64,000 nt of DNA from NCBI RefSeq assembly GCF_014200495.1, contig NZ_JACHBY010000001.1, positions 1,364,001 to 1,428,000 on the forward strand, in the 5' to 3' direction. Below the pieces are notes generated by a model, which searched no databases, had not been told where the DNA came from, and saw only the letters and a program-made list of their open reading frames with translations. The stretch comes from Mucilaginibacter geliditolerans (GTDB taxonomy: Bacteria; Bacteroidota; Bacteroidia; Sphingobacteriales; Sphingobacteriaceae). Below, one piece after another: positions 1 through 8,423 of this stretch (position 1 is the first letter of the stretch; the number at the start of each line of letters is the position of its first letter). A program made the position numbers and the translations under genes.

Positions 1-88
1 CTCCGACCTGGGCCTTAATGCAGTGAGAGCGTTGGGCCAGGTCGGATGCCAGGTTCATGAAAATATTATCGAAACTTAATTTACTCAT
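1..88 (-). CDS. dCMP/deoxycytidylate deaminase family protein, N-terminal fragment
   Basis: The first 29 codons of a gene that runs off the left edge; the ATG is the complement of bases 86-88. The translation starts MSKLSFDNIFMNLA and continues through DLAQRSHCIKAQVG, which is how Bacteroidota ComEB-like dCMP deaminases begin: a helix followed by the RS-C-K-x-VG strand that precedes the zinc-binding HAE motif. The HAE and PCxxC zinc motifs lie outside the window, so the catalytic part is not seen. The family deaminates dCMP to dUMP for thymidylate synthesis in the cytoplasm. The gene follows the sugar permease on the same strand, separated by a repeat-containing gap of about 80 bases, so it probably has its own promoter. 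The family call rests on a short N-terminus only. Confidence 0.7.
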   Translation of the reverse strand, partial: MSKLSFDNIFMNLASDLAQRSHCIKAQVG

Positions 89-102
89 AGATTTTGTCAT
101 TG

Positions 103-163
103 AGTCATTGGTCATTGGGTCATTGTTGTGTTAATGACTTAAGGACCCAATGACATAATGACT
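103..163. repeat. Imperfect inverted repeat built from TCATTGGGTC words
   Basis: Arms at 103-121 and 144-163 are complementary apart from one inserted base, with a 22-base spacer. Each arm contains two GTCATT words, so the element is both a tandem and an inverted repeat. It sits between the stop of the permease gene and the start of the deaminase gene. No T-run follows the stem on the minus strand, so it is not a standard intrinsic terminator. It may be a degenerate intergenic repeat. Confidence 0.5.
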
Positions 164-171
164 AAAGAAGA

Positions 172-1806
172 TTAATGTCCGCCTTTTGCTTCTACGTGAT
201 CAAGATCAATACCTTGTTTTTGTAACTCACGGCTAACTTTCCATGCAAAATAGGTAAGGTAAGCAAAGCCTAATACCGGAACTATGTATGAAAAATGTAT
301 CCCGCTCATGCCTGCAATCAGATTGTTGCTGCCATCGGCAATTTTACCTTGCAGCGGCGGAATAATAGAACCACCTAATATCATCATGATCAAAAATGCA
401 GAGCCCTGACTGGTGTATTTACCTAAACCTGTGATAGCTAAAGAGAATATAGATGGCCACATGATTGAACAGCATAAACCACCGCTAATAAATGAGAACG
501 TAGCCACACGGCCTGTTGTAAATAAACCTACCAATATAAAGATCATCCCAAGCACACCTAATGTAGATAAAGTACGTACCGGTTTTTGCTGACCTATAAA
601 GAAAGCTACAACCAATATAGCGACACAAACTGCATATACATATAAGTTACTTACATCAACACCCGTTATTGCATTTACTACCAGTACTAAACCAAATGCT
701 ATAAATGGCACTAAAACATATAGCACATACTTTGTTGTTTTTGAAAGATCAAAAGCACCTATAGAACCAGCAAAACGGCCGATCATTAAACTACCCCAGT
801 ACAATGAAATGTATGGTGCAATTTCTGATTCGCTAAATGAACCGAACGCAGGAGTTTTTAACAATGAGCCCATATTACTTTGTATAGTTACTTCGGTACC
901 TACATAAGTAAATATGGCCAGCATACCTAAAATTAATTGAGGGTATTGCATTGCGCCCCAGCCGTGGCTGCTTTTTTTGGCGGCAAATATGGTACCTACC
1001 AATGTAAACACAATAATAGCCAATGAAGCGTAAACAAAATACTGGCTCGGTATTGAAGTTGCTTTGCTGATAGGATCAGCAGCAAGGATCAATAAAAACG
1101 CAATGAATATTACAAAAAGCGGTGTATTTGCTTTTGTGCTCGCCTCAATTTCTTCATCGCTGGTTACTGTTGGCAGTTTTGATACCCAGAAGAATATAGC
1201 AACAGCTATAAATAAGCCTGCAAGTATGTAGTATAGGTTATCAACTGATGATATTTTTACATCGGCTGCCGCAATTTTTGCTGATGCTGATCCAAATAAT
1301 ACAAAACCAACTACAACCGGGCCTAATAAAGCGCCAATATTGTTTACGCTGCCTGCGAAATTTAAACGGTTTGAACCTGTTTCAGGCGGTCCCAAGGCAA
1401 CAACGAAAGGGTTTGCCGCAGTTTGCTGTAATGAAAAGCCTACTGCTATGATGAAAAATACGGTTAAGATTAAACCAAATGAGCCTGATGCAACAGCCGG
1501 GATCATACCCAATGCACCTGCTGCCGATATTACAAGGCCCAGGATAATACCATTTTTATAGCCTAATTTATTAAGTATATCAACCTTGCTGAATTGTGAT
1601 GCAAAGTATAATATCAATGATCCGATAAAATAACCACCGTAAAATGTAAAATCAATTAGCTGTGATTCAAATTGCGATAAACTAAAGTGTGATTTGCAAA
1701 ACGGTATAAATACACCATTTGAGGCCGCCAAGAAGCCCCAAAAGAAAAATACGATGATAAGGGTGTACAGCGCAGAGCCATAACTTTTTGTTTTGTCTTG
1801 TTCCAT
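172..1806 (-). CDS. FHS-family (FucP/GluP-like) sugar MFS transporter
   Basis: A 544-residue inner-membrane permease with at least twelve hydrophobic segments. The N-terminus carries the fucose/glucose-galactose permease signature ([13 protein letters not shown]), and the [22 protein letters not shown] loop near residues 130-155 is typical of the FHS subfamily, which imports sugars by proton symport. There is a longer than usual middle section (about residues 195-290) with extra hydrophobic segments, seen in Bacteroidota members annotated as sugar MFS transporters. The substrate cannot be read from the sequence: fucose, glucose, galactose, mannose and N-acetylglucosamine are all possible. The gene is transcribed alone, divergently from the LysE-type exporter, with 164 bases between the two start codons. 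The start is ATG at 1806 with no better alternative. Confidence 0.9.
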   Translation of the reverse strand: MEQDKTKSYGSALYTLIIVFFFWGFLAASNGVFIPFCKSHFSLSQFESQLIDFTFYGGYFIGSLILYFASQFSKVDILNKLGYKNGIILGLVISAAGALGMIPAVASGSFGLILTVFFIIAVGFSLQQTAANPFVVALGPPETGSNRLNFAGSVNNIGALLGPVVVGFVLFGSASAKIAAADVKISSVDNLYYILAGLFIAVAIFFWVSKLPTVTSDEEIEASTKANTPLFVIFIAFLLILAADPISKATSIPSQYFVYASLAIIVFTLVGTIFAAKKSSHGWGAMQYPQLILGMLAIFTYVGTEVTIQSNMGSLLKTPAFGSFSESEIAPYISLYWGSLMIGRFAGSIGAFDLSKTTKYVLYVLVPFIAFGLVLVVNAITGVDVSNLYVYAVCVAILVVAFFIGQQKPVRTLSTLGVLGMIFILVGLFTTGRVATFSFISGGLCCSIMWPSIFSLAITGLGKYTSQGSAFLIMMILGGSIIPPLQGKIADGSNNLIAGMSGIHFSYIVPVLGFAYLTYFAWKVSRELQKQGIDLDHVEAKGGH

Positions 1807-1970
1807 TGTTTATTGTAGGTTATAAAAAAGTATAATCAGGGCACTAACATAGTGCAAATTTTATAATTCAGGCTAAATTTTTTTGAATTAATAAATCGGT
1901 ATAGCAAACTTTTCTTTGTTTAAGAGATAAAAATTGCATATTCGCATACTCAAAACTGAAACTATTATTA

Positions 1971-2627
1971 ATGATAGAAGCTGTTATCTCGGGGATTGGA
2001 TTTGGATTAGTGCTGACGTTTCTTACAGGCCCGGTATTTTTTGCTCTAATTAAAACCAGTATTGAAAAAGGTTTTCATGCTGGTGTTGCATTAGCCTTAG
2101 GCGTAGTATGCAGTGATATGGTATTTGTAGGAGCTCTGCTATTTGGCGCGCAATACTTTGATATTTCAGCACATGATAAAACTATTGCCGGTGTGGTAGG
2201 CAGTGTTATCTTATTTATCATCGGCATTTATTATATATTCAAAAAGGCCGAGGTTAGCTATAAAGTTACGGTTCCAACAAGGTTGCACAAGGCTGGTTAC
2301 TTTCTGAAAGGCTTTTTTATGTGCATTTTTAACCCTACCATCCTGCTGCACTGGACATTTGTTATCGGCACCGCCAGTACCGTTTACCATGAGGGGGTAC
2401 ATAACCGGGCGCTTAAAATAGGCATCATGTTTTTAACCATATTGATAGTGCAATTTGGTATGGATACTACAAAGGCCTTTTATGCCGATAAGCTCCGCGA
2501 CCGTATATCCGTTAAATTTGTACACCGGCTTAATGAAATAGCAGGTGTAGCATTAATCATCGCCTCCCTTATCATCTGCGATAAGCTGGTTACACACTTT
2601 GTATTCTCGGCGCCGGCCGCTTCTTAG
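1971..2627 (+). CDS. LysE family amino-acid/metabolite exporter
   Basis: A 218-residue integral membrane protein with about six hydrophobic helices. The N-terminus (GFGLVLTFLTGPVFFALIKTS) is the LysE/RhtB signature with the conserved G-P-x-F turn, and a second conserved stretch, FNPTILLHW near residues 121-129, matches the N-P motif opening the second half of these exporters. The family exports amino acids or related metabolites; the substrate here is unknown. Its stop codon overlaps the stop of the convergent yceH-like gene by four bases, so the two transcripts must overlap at their 3' ends. It is divergent from the sugar permease. The ATG start follows an A/T-rich leader without a clear Shine-Dalgarno, as is normal in this phylum. 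Confidence 0.88.
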   Translation: MIEAVISGIGFGLVLTFLTGPVFFALIKTSIEKGFHAGVALALGVVCSDMVFVGALLFGAQYFDISAHDKTIAGVVGSVILFIIGIYYIFKKAEVSYKVTVPTRLHKAGYFLKGFFMCIFNPTILLHWTFVIGTASTVYHEGVHNRALKIGIMFLTILIVQFGMDTTKAFYADKLRDRISVKFVHRLNEIAGVALIIASLIICDKLVTHFVFSAPAAS

Positions 2628-3271
2628 GTTAGTTCCTTCATCAGCTTATCAAAAGCTTCACGCAATTCAGCCAGTTCCTGCTCCAGCTTAACTACACGGG
2701 CTTCTAAACCGCTTGATGGTTTATTAGCGGCCTCATCAGCATAATCTTCATTTACATCAGGTATACCCGATAATAAATGCGCGTAACGCACCTCTTTTTG
2801 TCCCGGTCGGCGTGGCAATTGCAATACAAATGGCGGCTCGGCTGTAGTTAATCGCTCCAAAACCTCCTGTACTTCTTCTATCGATTCGAACTCATGTAAC
2901 CTGCCCGAGTTGGTGTTTAGTTCTCCAGGAGTTTGCGGGCCCCTCAGCATTAATAAACACATCAGCGCAACCTCAGATGGTAAAACCGGGAACACAATAG
3001 CAAAATTATGTTTGAATTTTACCGAACGATCGGAACCACCGGTAGCGGTCGAGATCAACCCACGCCTTTTTAATGTGTTCAGCGCAGTGGCAACGGTGTC
3101 CTCATCATATTGCACCACCGGCTTGCGACTGGTTTTTTGGTTGCAGGCCGCCACCAGGCTGTTGATGGTCATGGGGTAATAATCGGGCGTGGTTTTGCTT
3201 TTTTCCATTAATACGCCAAGTACGCGCAGTTCCTGAGCATCCAGTACAGGTAAAGTTTGTGGTGAATCCAT
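2624..3271 (-). CDS. YceH family protein (DUF480, tandem winged helix)
   Basis: A 215-residue soluble protein. The first 170 residues show the DUF480/YceH pattern: two winged-helix modules, with conserved LGVLMEKSKTTPDYYPMT at the start and LMLRGPQTPGELN in the second module. The last ~28 residues form a heptad-like coiled coil (LEARVVKLEQELAELREAF), as in other family members. The molecular role of the family is not established; nucleic-acid binding is inferred only from the fold. The gene is alone on the minus strand, 76 bases from the divergent WalJ-like gene, and overlaps the LysE gene tail to tail. Confidence 0.9.
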   Translation of the reverse strand: MDSPQTLPVLDAQELRVLGVLMEKSKTTPDYYPMTINSLVAACNQKTSRKPVVQYDEDTVATALNTLKRRGLISTATGGSDRSVKFKHNFAIVFPVLPSEVALMCLLMLRGPQTPGELNTNSGRLHEFESIEEVQEVLERLTTAEPPFVLQLPRRPGQKEVRYAHLLSGIPDVNEDYADEAANKPSSGLEARVVKLEQELAELREAFDKLMKELT

Positions 3272-3347
3272 GTGCCAAATATAAACATCAGTTTTGTAAG
3301 TAAAAGTTAAGATAATTTGATTAAAAACCGGTTAATTTGTAATTGGT

Positions 3348-4160
3348 ATGTCGCTATTTATTACATCATTAAACTCGGGGAGCAACGGCAACTGCTATTA
3401 CATTGGTAATGAGCACGAAGCGATCATGGTTGATGCGGGCATCTCCTGCCGCGAAACCGAAAAGCGCATGAAACGGCTGGGATTATCCATTAATAAAGTA
3501 AAAGCGATCTTCATCTCACACGAGCATACCGACCATATCAGCGGCATCCCGGTGCTGGCAAAAAAGTTTAATATACCTGTTTATATAACACCCGGCACAC
3601 TCAGGCACCTAAATGTTAATTTTGAGGATTATAGCTTTATAAATTTTATAGCGTATGAGCCGGTAATGATTGGCGAACTGGCGGTAACTGCGTTTCCCAA
3701 ATTCCATGATGCATCGGAGCCGCATAGCTTTATTGTTACTTGCCGGGATATTACGGTTGGCATATTTACCGACATTGGCATAGTTTGCGATAACCTGATA
3801 GCTAACTTTCAAAAATGCCATGCTGCCTTCCTGGAAGCTAATTATGATGATGAAATGCTGGACAGCGGCGGTTACCCTTATCATTTAAAACGGCGCATCC
3901 GTGGCGGCAACGGGCACTTATCAAATAAACAGGCACTGGAGCTTTTCATCAACCATAAGCCTGCCTACATGAGCCATTTATTGCTGGCCCATCTTTCAAA
4001 AAACAACAATGATCCGAGCTTAGTTTATGAGCTGTTTAACAGTCATGCCAATGGCACTGAAATAGTTGTAGCTTCAAGATATGAGGAAACCCCGGTTTAT
4101 TATATAGGTGGCGCGGAGGTTATTGGTGGTAGAGCTAAGCAGTTGGTGTTTAATTTGTAG
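3348..4160 (+). CDS. WalJ/YycJ-like metallo-beta-lactamase fold hydrolase
   Basis: A 270-residue cytoplasmic MBL-fold protein. The metal-binding motif HEHTDH is at residues 58-63, the N-terminal SLNSGSNGNCYYI strand is typical of the YycJ/WalJ branch, and further ligand positions are seen in KFHDASEP and HLSKNNNDP. WalJ-type proteins are associated with cell-wall/DNA-replication coordination in Firmicutes and with 5'-exonuclease activity in vitro; in Bacteroidota the function is inferred only by homology. It is transcribed alone, and its 3' end faces the amidase gene across a strong intergenic palindrome. Confidence 0.88.
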   Translation: MSLFITSLNSGSNGNCYYIGNEHEAIMVDAGISCRETEKRMKRLGLSINKVKAIFISHEHTDHISGIPVLAKKFNIPVYITPGTLRHLNVNFEDYSFINFIAYEPVMIGELAVTAFPKFHDASEPHSFIVTCRDITVGIFTDIGIVCDNLIANFQKCHAAFLEANYDDEMLDSGGYPYHLKRRIRGGNGHLSNKQALELFINHKPAYMSHLLLAHLSKNNNDPSLVYELFNSHANGTEIVVASRYEETPVYYIGGAEVIGGRAKQLVFNL

Positions 4161-4190
4161 TTTGATTCGTAACATCACCTTTTTATCAAA

Positions 4191-4274
4191 GCGTCATTGC
4201 GAGGAACGAAGCAATCCCCGATTAGCAGAGCCGCTCTGTATGGTTAGGGATTGCTTCGTTCCTCGCAATGACGC
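4191..4274. repeat. REP/MITE-like perfect 28-bp inverted repeat
   Basis: Arms at 4191-4218 and 4247-4274 are perfectly complementary over 28 bases, beginning GCGTCATTGCGAGG. The 28-base loop contains its own small palindrome (CAGAG-CCG-CTCTG, 4226-4238), so the folded element is a long hairpin with a second hairpin in the tip. It lies between two convergent genes and encodes nothing. Sequences of this type recur between genes in many bacteria as mobile palindromic repeats; the copy number in this genome cannot be seen here. Confidence 0.8.
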
Positions 4275-4296
4275 TGTGAGAGAAATAGCGCTAATC

Positions 4297-4337
4297 ATTC
4301 GTGTAATTCGAATAAATCCGTAAAATTCGTGTAATTC
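4297..4337. repeat. Short direct repeat ATTCGTGTAATTC, two copies
   Basis: Identical 13-base words at 4297-4309 and 4325-4337, start to start 28 bases. The second copy ends on the first base of the complement of the amidase stop codon. The stretch immediately follows the large palindrome and may be a remnant of the same or another intergenic repeat family. Confidence 0.5.
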
Positions 4338-5164
4338 TATTGCTTACTATCCACCTCTCTCCTATACTCCTGTATAGCATTTACAATAGACTTGACAATC
4401 TCGGCCTGGCCGGTTGCGGAGTTGAGGTAATCTTCTTCGGTGGGGTTATTGATGAAGCCGGTTTCAATCAGTACAGCAGGCATCGCGCTATGCGCTAAAA
4501 CCAGTACGCCTTGTTCTTTTACACCTAATACCTCGCGGTCGCCGGTAGCTTTAAACTGATCCATCAGCAGATCACCAAACAAGATGCTTTGCTTACGGTA
4601 TTTTTGCATGTAAGCATTTAATACAATGAGGTTTGTGGGGTCGCTCTCATCATAGCTTTCATAGGTTTGCTTGTAGTTCTTCTCAATATATATAGATGAG
4701 TTTTCACGGATCGCCTCCAATTGCTCGCCTTTGCGGTGGATAGCATAAACCAATACCATTATACCTTTTTGCTTATGCGCGATACTTGCGGTACCCTCGG
4801 GCGATGAATTACAGTGTATAGATATAAACAGGTTTGAATGGTTTTCATTTGCGATCTCTGAACGCCTGTTCAGCTCAATAAAAGTATTGTCATCCCGCGT
4901 CATGATGACTTTTATTGATGGCATGGCATCATTTATAGCATCCCTTAATTTTTTGGCGATGGATAGCGCTACTGTTTTTTCAAGCGAATAGGAACCATGA
5001 GCACCGGGATCTTTGCCACCATGGCCTGCATCAATTACAATTGTTCGTACTTTAAAGGGTTTTGTTTGTGAGGTATCGCCTGGATTGACAAAGGAGGTTA
5101 GTACAGGACTGCAGAACAAAGCAAAACAGATAATAGCTTTTAGTCCCCGGATGTTATTTCTCAT
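4337..5164 (-). CDS. N-acetylmuramoyl-L-alanine amidase (Amidase_3)
   Basis: A 275-residue exported enzyme. A hydrophobic N-terminal signal (residues 8-25) precedes a complete Amidase_3 domain from about residue 40. The zinc and catalytic residues expected for the AmiA/B/C family are present: H48 in VIDAGHGG, E62, H117 in ISIHCNSSP and E234 in LIETGFINN. These periplasmic enzymes cut the bond between MurNAc and L-Ala of peptidoglycan during daughter-cell separation and wall recycling. There is no AMIN or SPOR domain, so localisation must depend on partners. It lies 81 bases downstream of the Fur-family gene on the same strand and could be co-transcribed. Confidence 0.93.
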   Translation of the reverse strand: MRNNIRGLKAIICFALFCSPVLTSFVNPGDTSQTKPFKVRTIVIDAGHGGKDPGAHGSYSLEKTVALSIAKKLRDAINDAMPSIKVIMTRDDNTFIELNRRSEIANENHSNLFISIHCNSSPEGTASIAHKQKGIMVLVYAIHRKGEQLEAIRENSSIYIEKNYKQTYESYDESDPTNLIVLNAYMQKYRKQSILFGDLLMDQFKATGDREVLGVKEQGVLVLAHSAMPAVLIETGFINNPTEEDYLNSATGQAEIVKSIVNAIQEYRREVDSKQ

Positions 5165-5245
5165 TAATTATTCGTTTTGCGAGTAGTACGCATTGTTGTT
5201 TTTGAAGGTATAAAGCAACAACTAAAAATTAGCAATAAAGTTGAA

Positions 5246-5692
5246 TTATTTTTTATTTTCTTTTTTGCTGCATTTTGGGCACAGGCCGCTGGCATACAGC
5301 GTGAAATTTTCGGCCTTAAAACCAGCCGGAAGATTAATTGCCGGCAGGTTAAGATCATTTAAGCAATATACATTGTTACACACCGTACAATTAAAATGCA
5401 GGTGCTCATCCTGGTGGTGATGCTCCTCGCAATTAGAGCTGCAAATGGCGTAATTGGCTGTGCCATTTAAGTCGAAAACTTTATGGATAATGCCTTTTTC
5501 TTCAAACACATTAAGGATACGGTAAAGCGTGACACGGTCAACATCGTGCATCAAATTCTCCAGGTCGGGCTGGGAAGTAGCGGTATTTTTTGATGACATC
5601 ATCGACAAAACTCTTAACCTGGGCCCTGTTTTTTTTAAATGATGATGATCAAGCAAATGCTCAAACCGGTTATCGTTTTGTACTTGTGGCAT
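5246..5692 (-). CDS. Fur family transcriptional regulator
   Basis: A 148-residue DNA-binding repressor. The winged helix occupies residues 15-72, with the recognition helix in VDRVTLYRILNVFEEKGI. The dimerisation and metal-binding half has a His-rich stretch (HHHQDEHLHF, 91-100) and two CxxC pairs (C102/C105 and C138/C141), the structural zinc site of the superfamily. Whether the sensed metal is iron, zinc, manganese or peroxide-linked cannot be decided; the short length and weakly conserved flanks resemble Zur/PerR-like Bacteroidota members as much as classical Fur. It is divergent from the PAP2_C gene. Confidence 0.92.
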   Translation of the reverse strand: MPQVQNDNRFEHLLDHHHLKKTGPRLRVLSMMSSKNTATSQPDLENLMHDVDRVTLYRILNVFEEKGIIHKVFDLNGTANYAICSSNCEEHHHQDEHLHFNCTVCNNVYCLNDLNLPAINLPAGFKAENFTLYASGLCPKCSKKENKK

Positions 5693-5761
5693 TAAATTAA
5701 TAATTGATTATCAAGTATATAAAATTACTCTGAAAGGAACGTTATTCTTACCAAAATCTTG

Positions 5762-5769
5762 CAAAGATA
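5762..5769 (-). promoter_or_regulatory. Possible Bacteroidota -7 box upstream of the Fur-family gene
   Basis: Read on the minus strand the eight bases are TATCTTTG, an exact match to TAnnTTTG, about 70 bases upstream of the Fur-family start. No well-placed -33 TTTG was found, so support is the -7 match and its position only. Confidence 0.3.
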
Positions 5770-5894
5770 CATACCAATGCAACAAAATTGCACCTGAATT
5801 ATCTTTATTTTACTTTCCAATTATTTAATAATCGTTTAACAATTACAGAATATTCCATCGCAAATACTATTTTTGCGCCTCTAATAAAAAAAGT

Positions 5895-6524
5895 GTGCCC
5901 CAAATAGGTTTAAGTATAAAAGACAGATGGAAGGTAGCCTGCAACACAGGGCCAAAGCGATTGAGACTGATAAGCGGTTCAATCATTATCTTTGCTATTA
6001 TAATTTACCTACCTTATTTTTTTAGGGGCATTGAACAAAGGCAGGGTGTAGTACTGCACGACTGGCTATTGGCCCAGGTACCACCACACAACGTATCGGT
6101 TGCTATATTTATTATCATCTGGGGCATGGGCCTGCTAATATTATACAGGGCTCTTTACAGACCATCCATCTATCTTGTATATGCATGGTCGCTTATATTT
6201 GTGTGTATAGCCCGCATGATATGCATTAGTATTGTAGCCTTAAACCCGCCAGTGGGCTTAATACCACTCTCCGATCCGCTCACAGGAGTATTTTACGGAC
6301 AAGCCTTGATAACAAAAGACCTGTTTTTCTCCGGGCATATTACCACTGTAATGCTGATATTTTTATGCCTTGAAAAAAAGACCGACAAAATAATAGCTTT
6401 CTTTTCCATTATAGCAATCGCCGTTTTGCTGATTATTCAGCATATACATTATACTATTGATATTTTGGCTGCACCGGTTATTACTTATACGGTTTATCGC
6501 TTTACCCTATATTTGCTGTTTTAA
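5895..6524 (+). CDS. PAP2_C-type integral membrane phosphatase/transferase-like protein
   Basis: A 209-residue protein with about six membrane segments. Near the C-terminus it has SGH (146-148) and HYTID (185-189), the two histidine motifs of the PAP2_C family that includes sphingomyelin synthase-related proteins. Bacteroidota make sphingolipids, so a role in transferring or removing a phospholipid head group at the membrane is possible, but only the fold and motifs are seen. The start is an unusual GTG at 5895; no in-frame ATG lies nearby. The stop codon is directly adjacent to the stop codon of the convergent GH130 gene, with no gap. Confidence 0.75.
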   Translation: MPQIGLSIKDRWKVACNTGPKRLRLISGSIIIFAIIIYLPYFFRGIEQRQGVVLHDWLLAQVPPHNVSVAIFIIIWGMGLLILYRALYRPSIYLVYAWSLIFVCIARMICISIVALNPPVGLIPLSDPLTGVFYGQALITKDLFFSGHITTVMLIFLCLEKKTDKIIAFFSIIAIAVLLIIQHIHYTIDILAAPVITYTVYRFTLYLLF

Positions 6525-7598
6525 TTAATCCGGCAATTCGTCGGGTATATCAAGCCTGGCCACACCAATTCTATCGTCAGCCATTCCATAATATAGGTCG
6601 AACCGGTTAGGTGTACCCAGATCATGCCTGCAATCAATCCCTGTCGGGAACACTACATTGGCAATCAGCCCAACCTGCTCATCAGGATTATCCGGCTTTA
6701 AAACAGGCTGAGGCGAACGGTATAATATATTAGCTGGGTTATCCTTATCCAGTATCATCACCCCTGCCGAATACACCAGCCGTTGTTTTTGATCGCCTGT
6801 ACCGTCGGTTTCGTGCACACCGTGATAAATGATCATCCAGCCGTGTTTGGTTAAAACGGGTGGCGTACCGCAACCTATTTTCAGCTTTTCCCAATCAGCC
6901 TCGGGTGCTGCTAATCTATGATGCGAGGTAAATTTGGCCCCCTTAACAGGTATATGTTCATTTAATTTAACCGGGCGGTAGGATATCCAGATACTTTCCA
7001 GGTGGATATCAATTTCCTTCGACCTTGATTTTTTCATCATCTCCTCAGGACTGGTGCCTGGAAATAACGGACGGTGTAATAAGCCAAGTTCGGGGTGACC
7101 GGATGGGTTGGGTATTGCATCAGGAAAAGTACAGGAATCCTTATTATCCACACCCTGAAATTCAATATGCTTGTAAGGACTAAAGCTGGCTAACCCTACC
7201 CTTTCCCAATGCAGCAGATCATTAGAACGCGCTAAGGCTATTCTTGGGCCATTGGGGCCAAATGCTACATAGTTCATTACGTAATGCTGTAACACGGTAT
7301 TATAAGTAATACGCGGATCTTCGCAGCCACCACCATCCGGCCGTTTTTCATAATCTGCTGTAGGTTCCAATGCTATACCCAGGCGTTCAACACCTACCGG
7401 ATCACCGGCATCATTAAACTTTACGCGTGCTATACCAATCCGTGAATAATTGCCTTTGGCCACCAAACGAGGGAATAAATATAAATGTCCATCCGGCCCA
7501 CGTACCGCAGCCGGGTTTAACACACCTTCAACTTCCAGCTCATTACCTGGCTCGGGTGTCATCAATGTACCCAAACGCTGCACTTTAAATTCAGGCAT
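6525..7598 (-). CDS. GH130 family beta-mannoside phosphorylase
   Basis: A 357-residue cytoplasmic five-bladed beta-propeller enzyme of glycoside hydrolase family 130. The hallmark GCEDPRI segment (residues 91-97) carries the expected catalytic aspartate D94, and blade motifs such as GIARVKF, IALARSNDLLHW and HGVHETD are present. Family members use phosphate to cleave beta-mannosides, releasing alpha-mannose-1-phosphate. There is no signal peptide, which agrees with intracellular phosphorolysis. It is the last gene of a three-gene operon with manA and a phosphomannomutase-like HAD protein, overlapping the latter by eight bases. Exact substrate (mannobiose, mannosyl-glucose or mannosyl-GlcNAc) is not decided. 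Confidence 0.9.
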   Translation of the reverse strand: MPEFKVQRLGTLMTPEPGNELEVEGVLNPAAVRGPDGHLYLFPRLVAKGNYSRIGIARVKFNDAGDPVGVERLGIALEPTADYEKRPDGGGCEDPRITYNTVLQHYVMNYVAFGPNGPRIALARSNDLLHWERVGLASFSPYKHIEFQGVDNKDSCTFPDAIPNPSGHPELGLLHRPLFPGTSPEEMMKKSRSKEIDIHLESIWISYRPVKLNEHIPVKGAKFTSHHRLAAPEADWEKLKIGCGTPPVLTKHGWMIIYHGVHETDGTGDQKQRLVYSAGVMILDKDNPANILYRSPQPVLKPDNPDEQVGLIANVVFPTGIDCRHDLGTPNRFDLYYGMADDRIGVARLDIPDELPD

Positions 7599-8382
7599 CT
7601 TGTTTCTTCTCCTTTTCTATTTCAAATGTTGATATTTTACCGCCCAGGCATGATATGATCGTTTCAATAACCCGCTTGGTTTCATCCGGATCTCGTACCT
7701 GTATGGAGTCGGCCCCGGTTGTGCTGGCCGGGTAATCATTACCACCTTTAAATAAGGCATCGCCAATAAATATCATCTCGCTGATCTTGATACCTAATAC
7801 CTTTTTAAGCTTACGCATGCCGTAAGCTTTATCAATACCTGGCTTGGTAATATCAATTGAGGTAGCGCCGCCCATTTGTACCGAAAATTCGGGCAGGGTT
7901 TTATCCAGTATGTCTTTGATCTTTTTGCGTTTTACAAATTTAGGATCCCACACTTTTTTCTCATTCAAGGGCGCTTTTTGCCCCAATGCCGAATAGGTGA
8001 TCTGGCTGCCCCTGTCCTCAATCGCTTCGCCCCAGGTTTTTATTACTTCGGTTTTCGATTCCTTTATAGCAGCGTTCAGCGAATCGATGATCTTTGTTTT
8101 CTCATCATCGGTAAAATCCTCCGAATAGAGTTTTTCCCAGCCTTTTTTATATTGATAAAATTTGGTGCCGCAGGTTGGTAAGATCGACAAATGCTTGAGG
8201 TGCTTATCCTGAGGCAGATGAGATAATACCTGTTTCTCAAACTGTGGCCAATCCCCGCCGGATATGATGGCTACATGTACAATATCAATTAAACGGCTAA
8301 ATAATTTGGCCATTTCAGGATCTAATGCTGCTTTGCTTTCAGCAAGCGTGCCATCCAGATCAAATACAATTAGTTTTTTCAT
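7591..8382 (-). CDS. HAD-IIB hydrolase, phosphomannomutase-like
   Basis: A 263-residue HAD-superfamily protein. Motif I is FDLDGTL with D8 and D10; motif IV is the GDALFKGGNDY segment near residues 208-218, and the cap region contains EDRGSQITYSALGQ. These are closest in form to eukaryotic-type alpha-phosphomannomutase (GDKTxxGGNDY and NVSPIGR-like motifs), although Bacteroidota versions are usually labelled only HAD-IIB hydrolase. In this operon, between manA and GH130, conversion of mannose-1-phosphate to mannose-6-phosphate is the natural job; a sugar phosphatase is the alternative. It overlaps the GH130 start by eight bases and follows manA by 41 bases. Confidence 0.82.
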   Translation of the reverse strand: MKKLIVFDLDGTLAESKAALDPEMAKLFSRLIDIVHVAIISGGDWPQFEKQVLSHLPQDKHLKHLSILPTCGTKFYQYKKGWEKLYSEDFTDDEKTKIIDSLNAAIKESKTEVIKTWGEAIEDRGSQITYSALGQKAPLNEKKVWDPKFVKRKKIKDILDKTLPEFSVQMGGATSIDITKPGIDKAYGMRKLKKVLGIKISEMIFIGDALFKGGNDYPASTTGADSIQVRDPDETKRVIETIISCLGGKISTFEIEKEKKQDA

Positions 8383-8423
8383 AATTTATATTATATCATC
8401 CCCGCAGGGATAACGCTTAGGTT

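Noticed and set aside
4108..4323. Plus-strand frame across the intergenic palindrome
   Set aside because: It translates the WalJ tail out of frame and the palindrome; no coding character.
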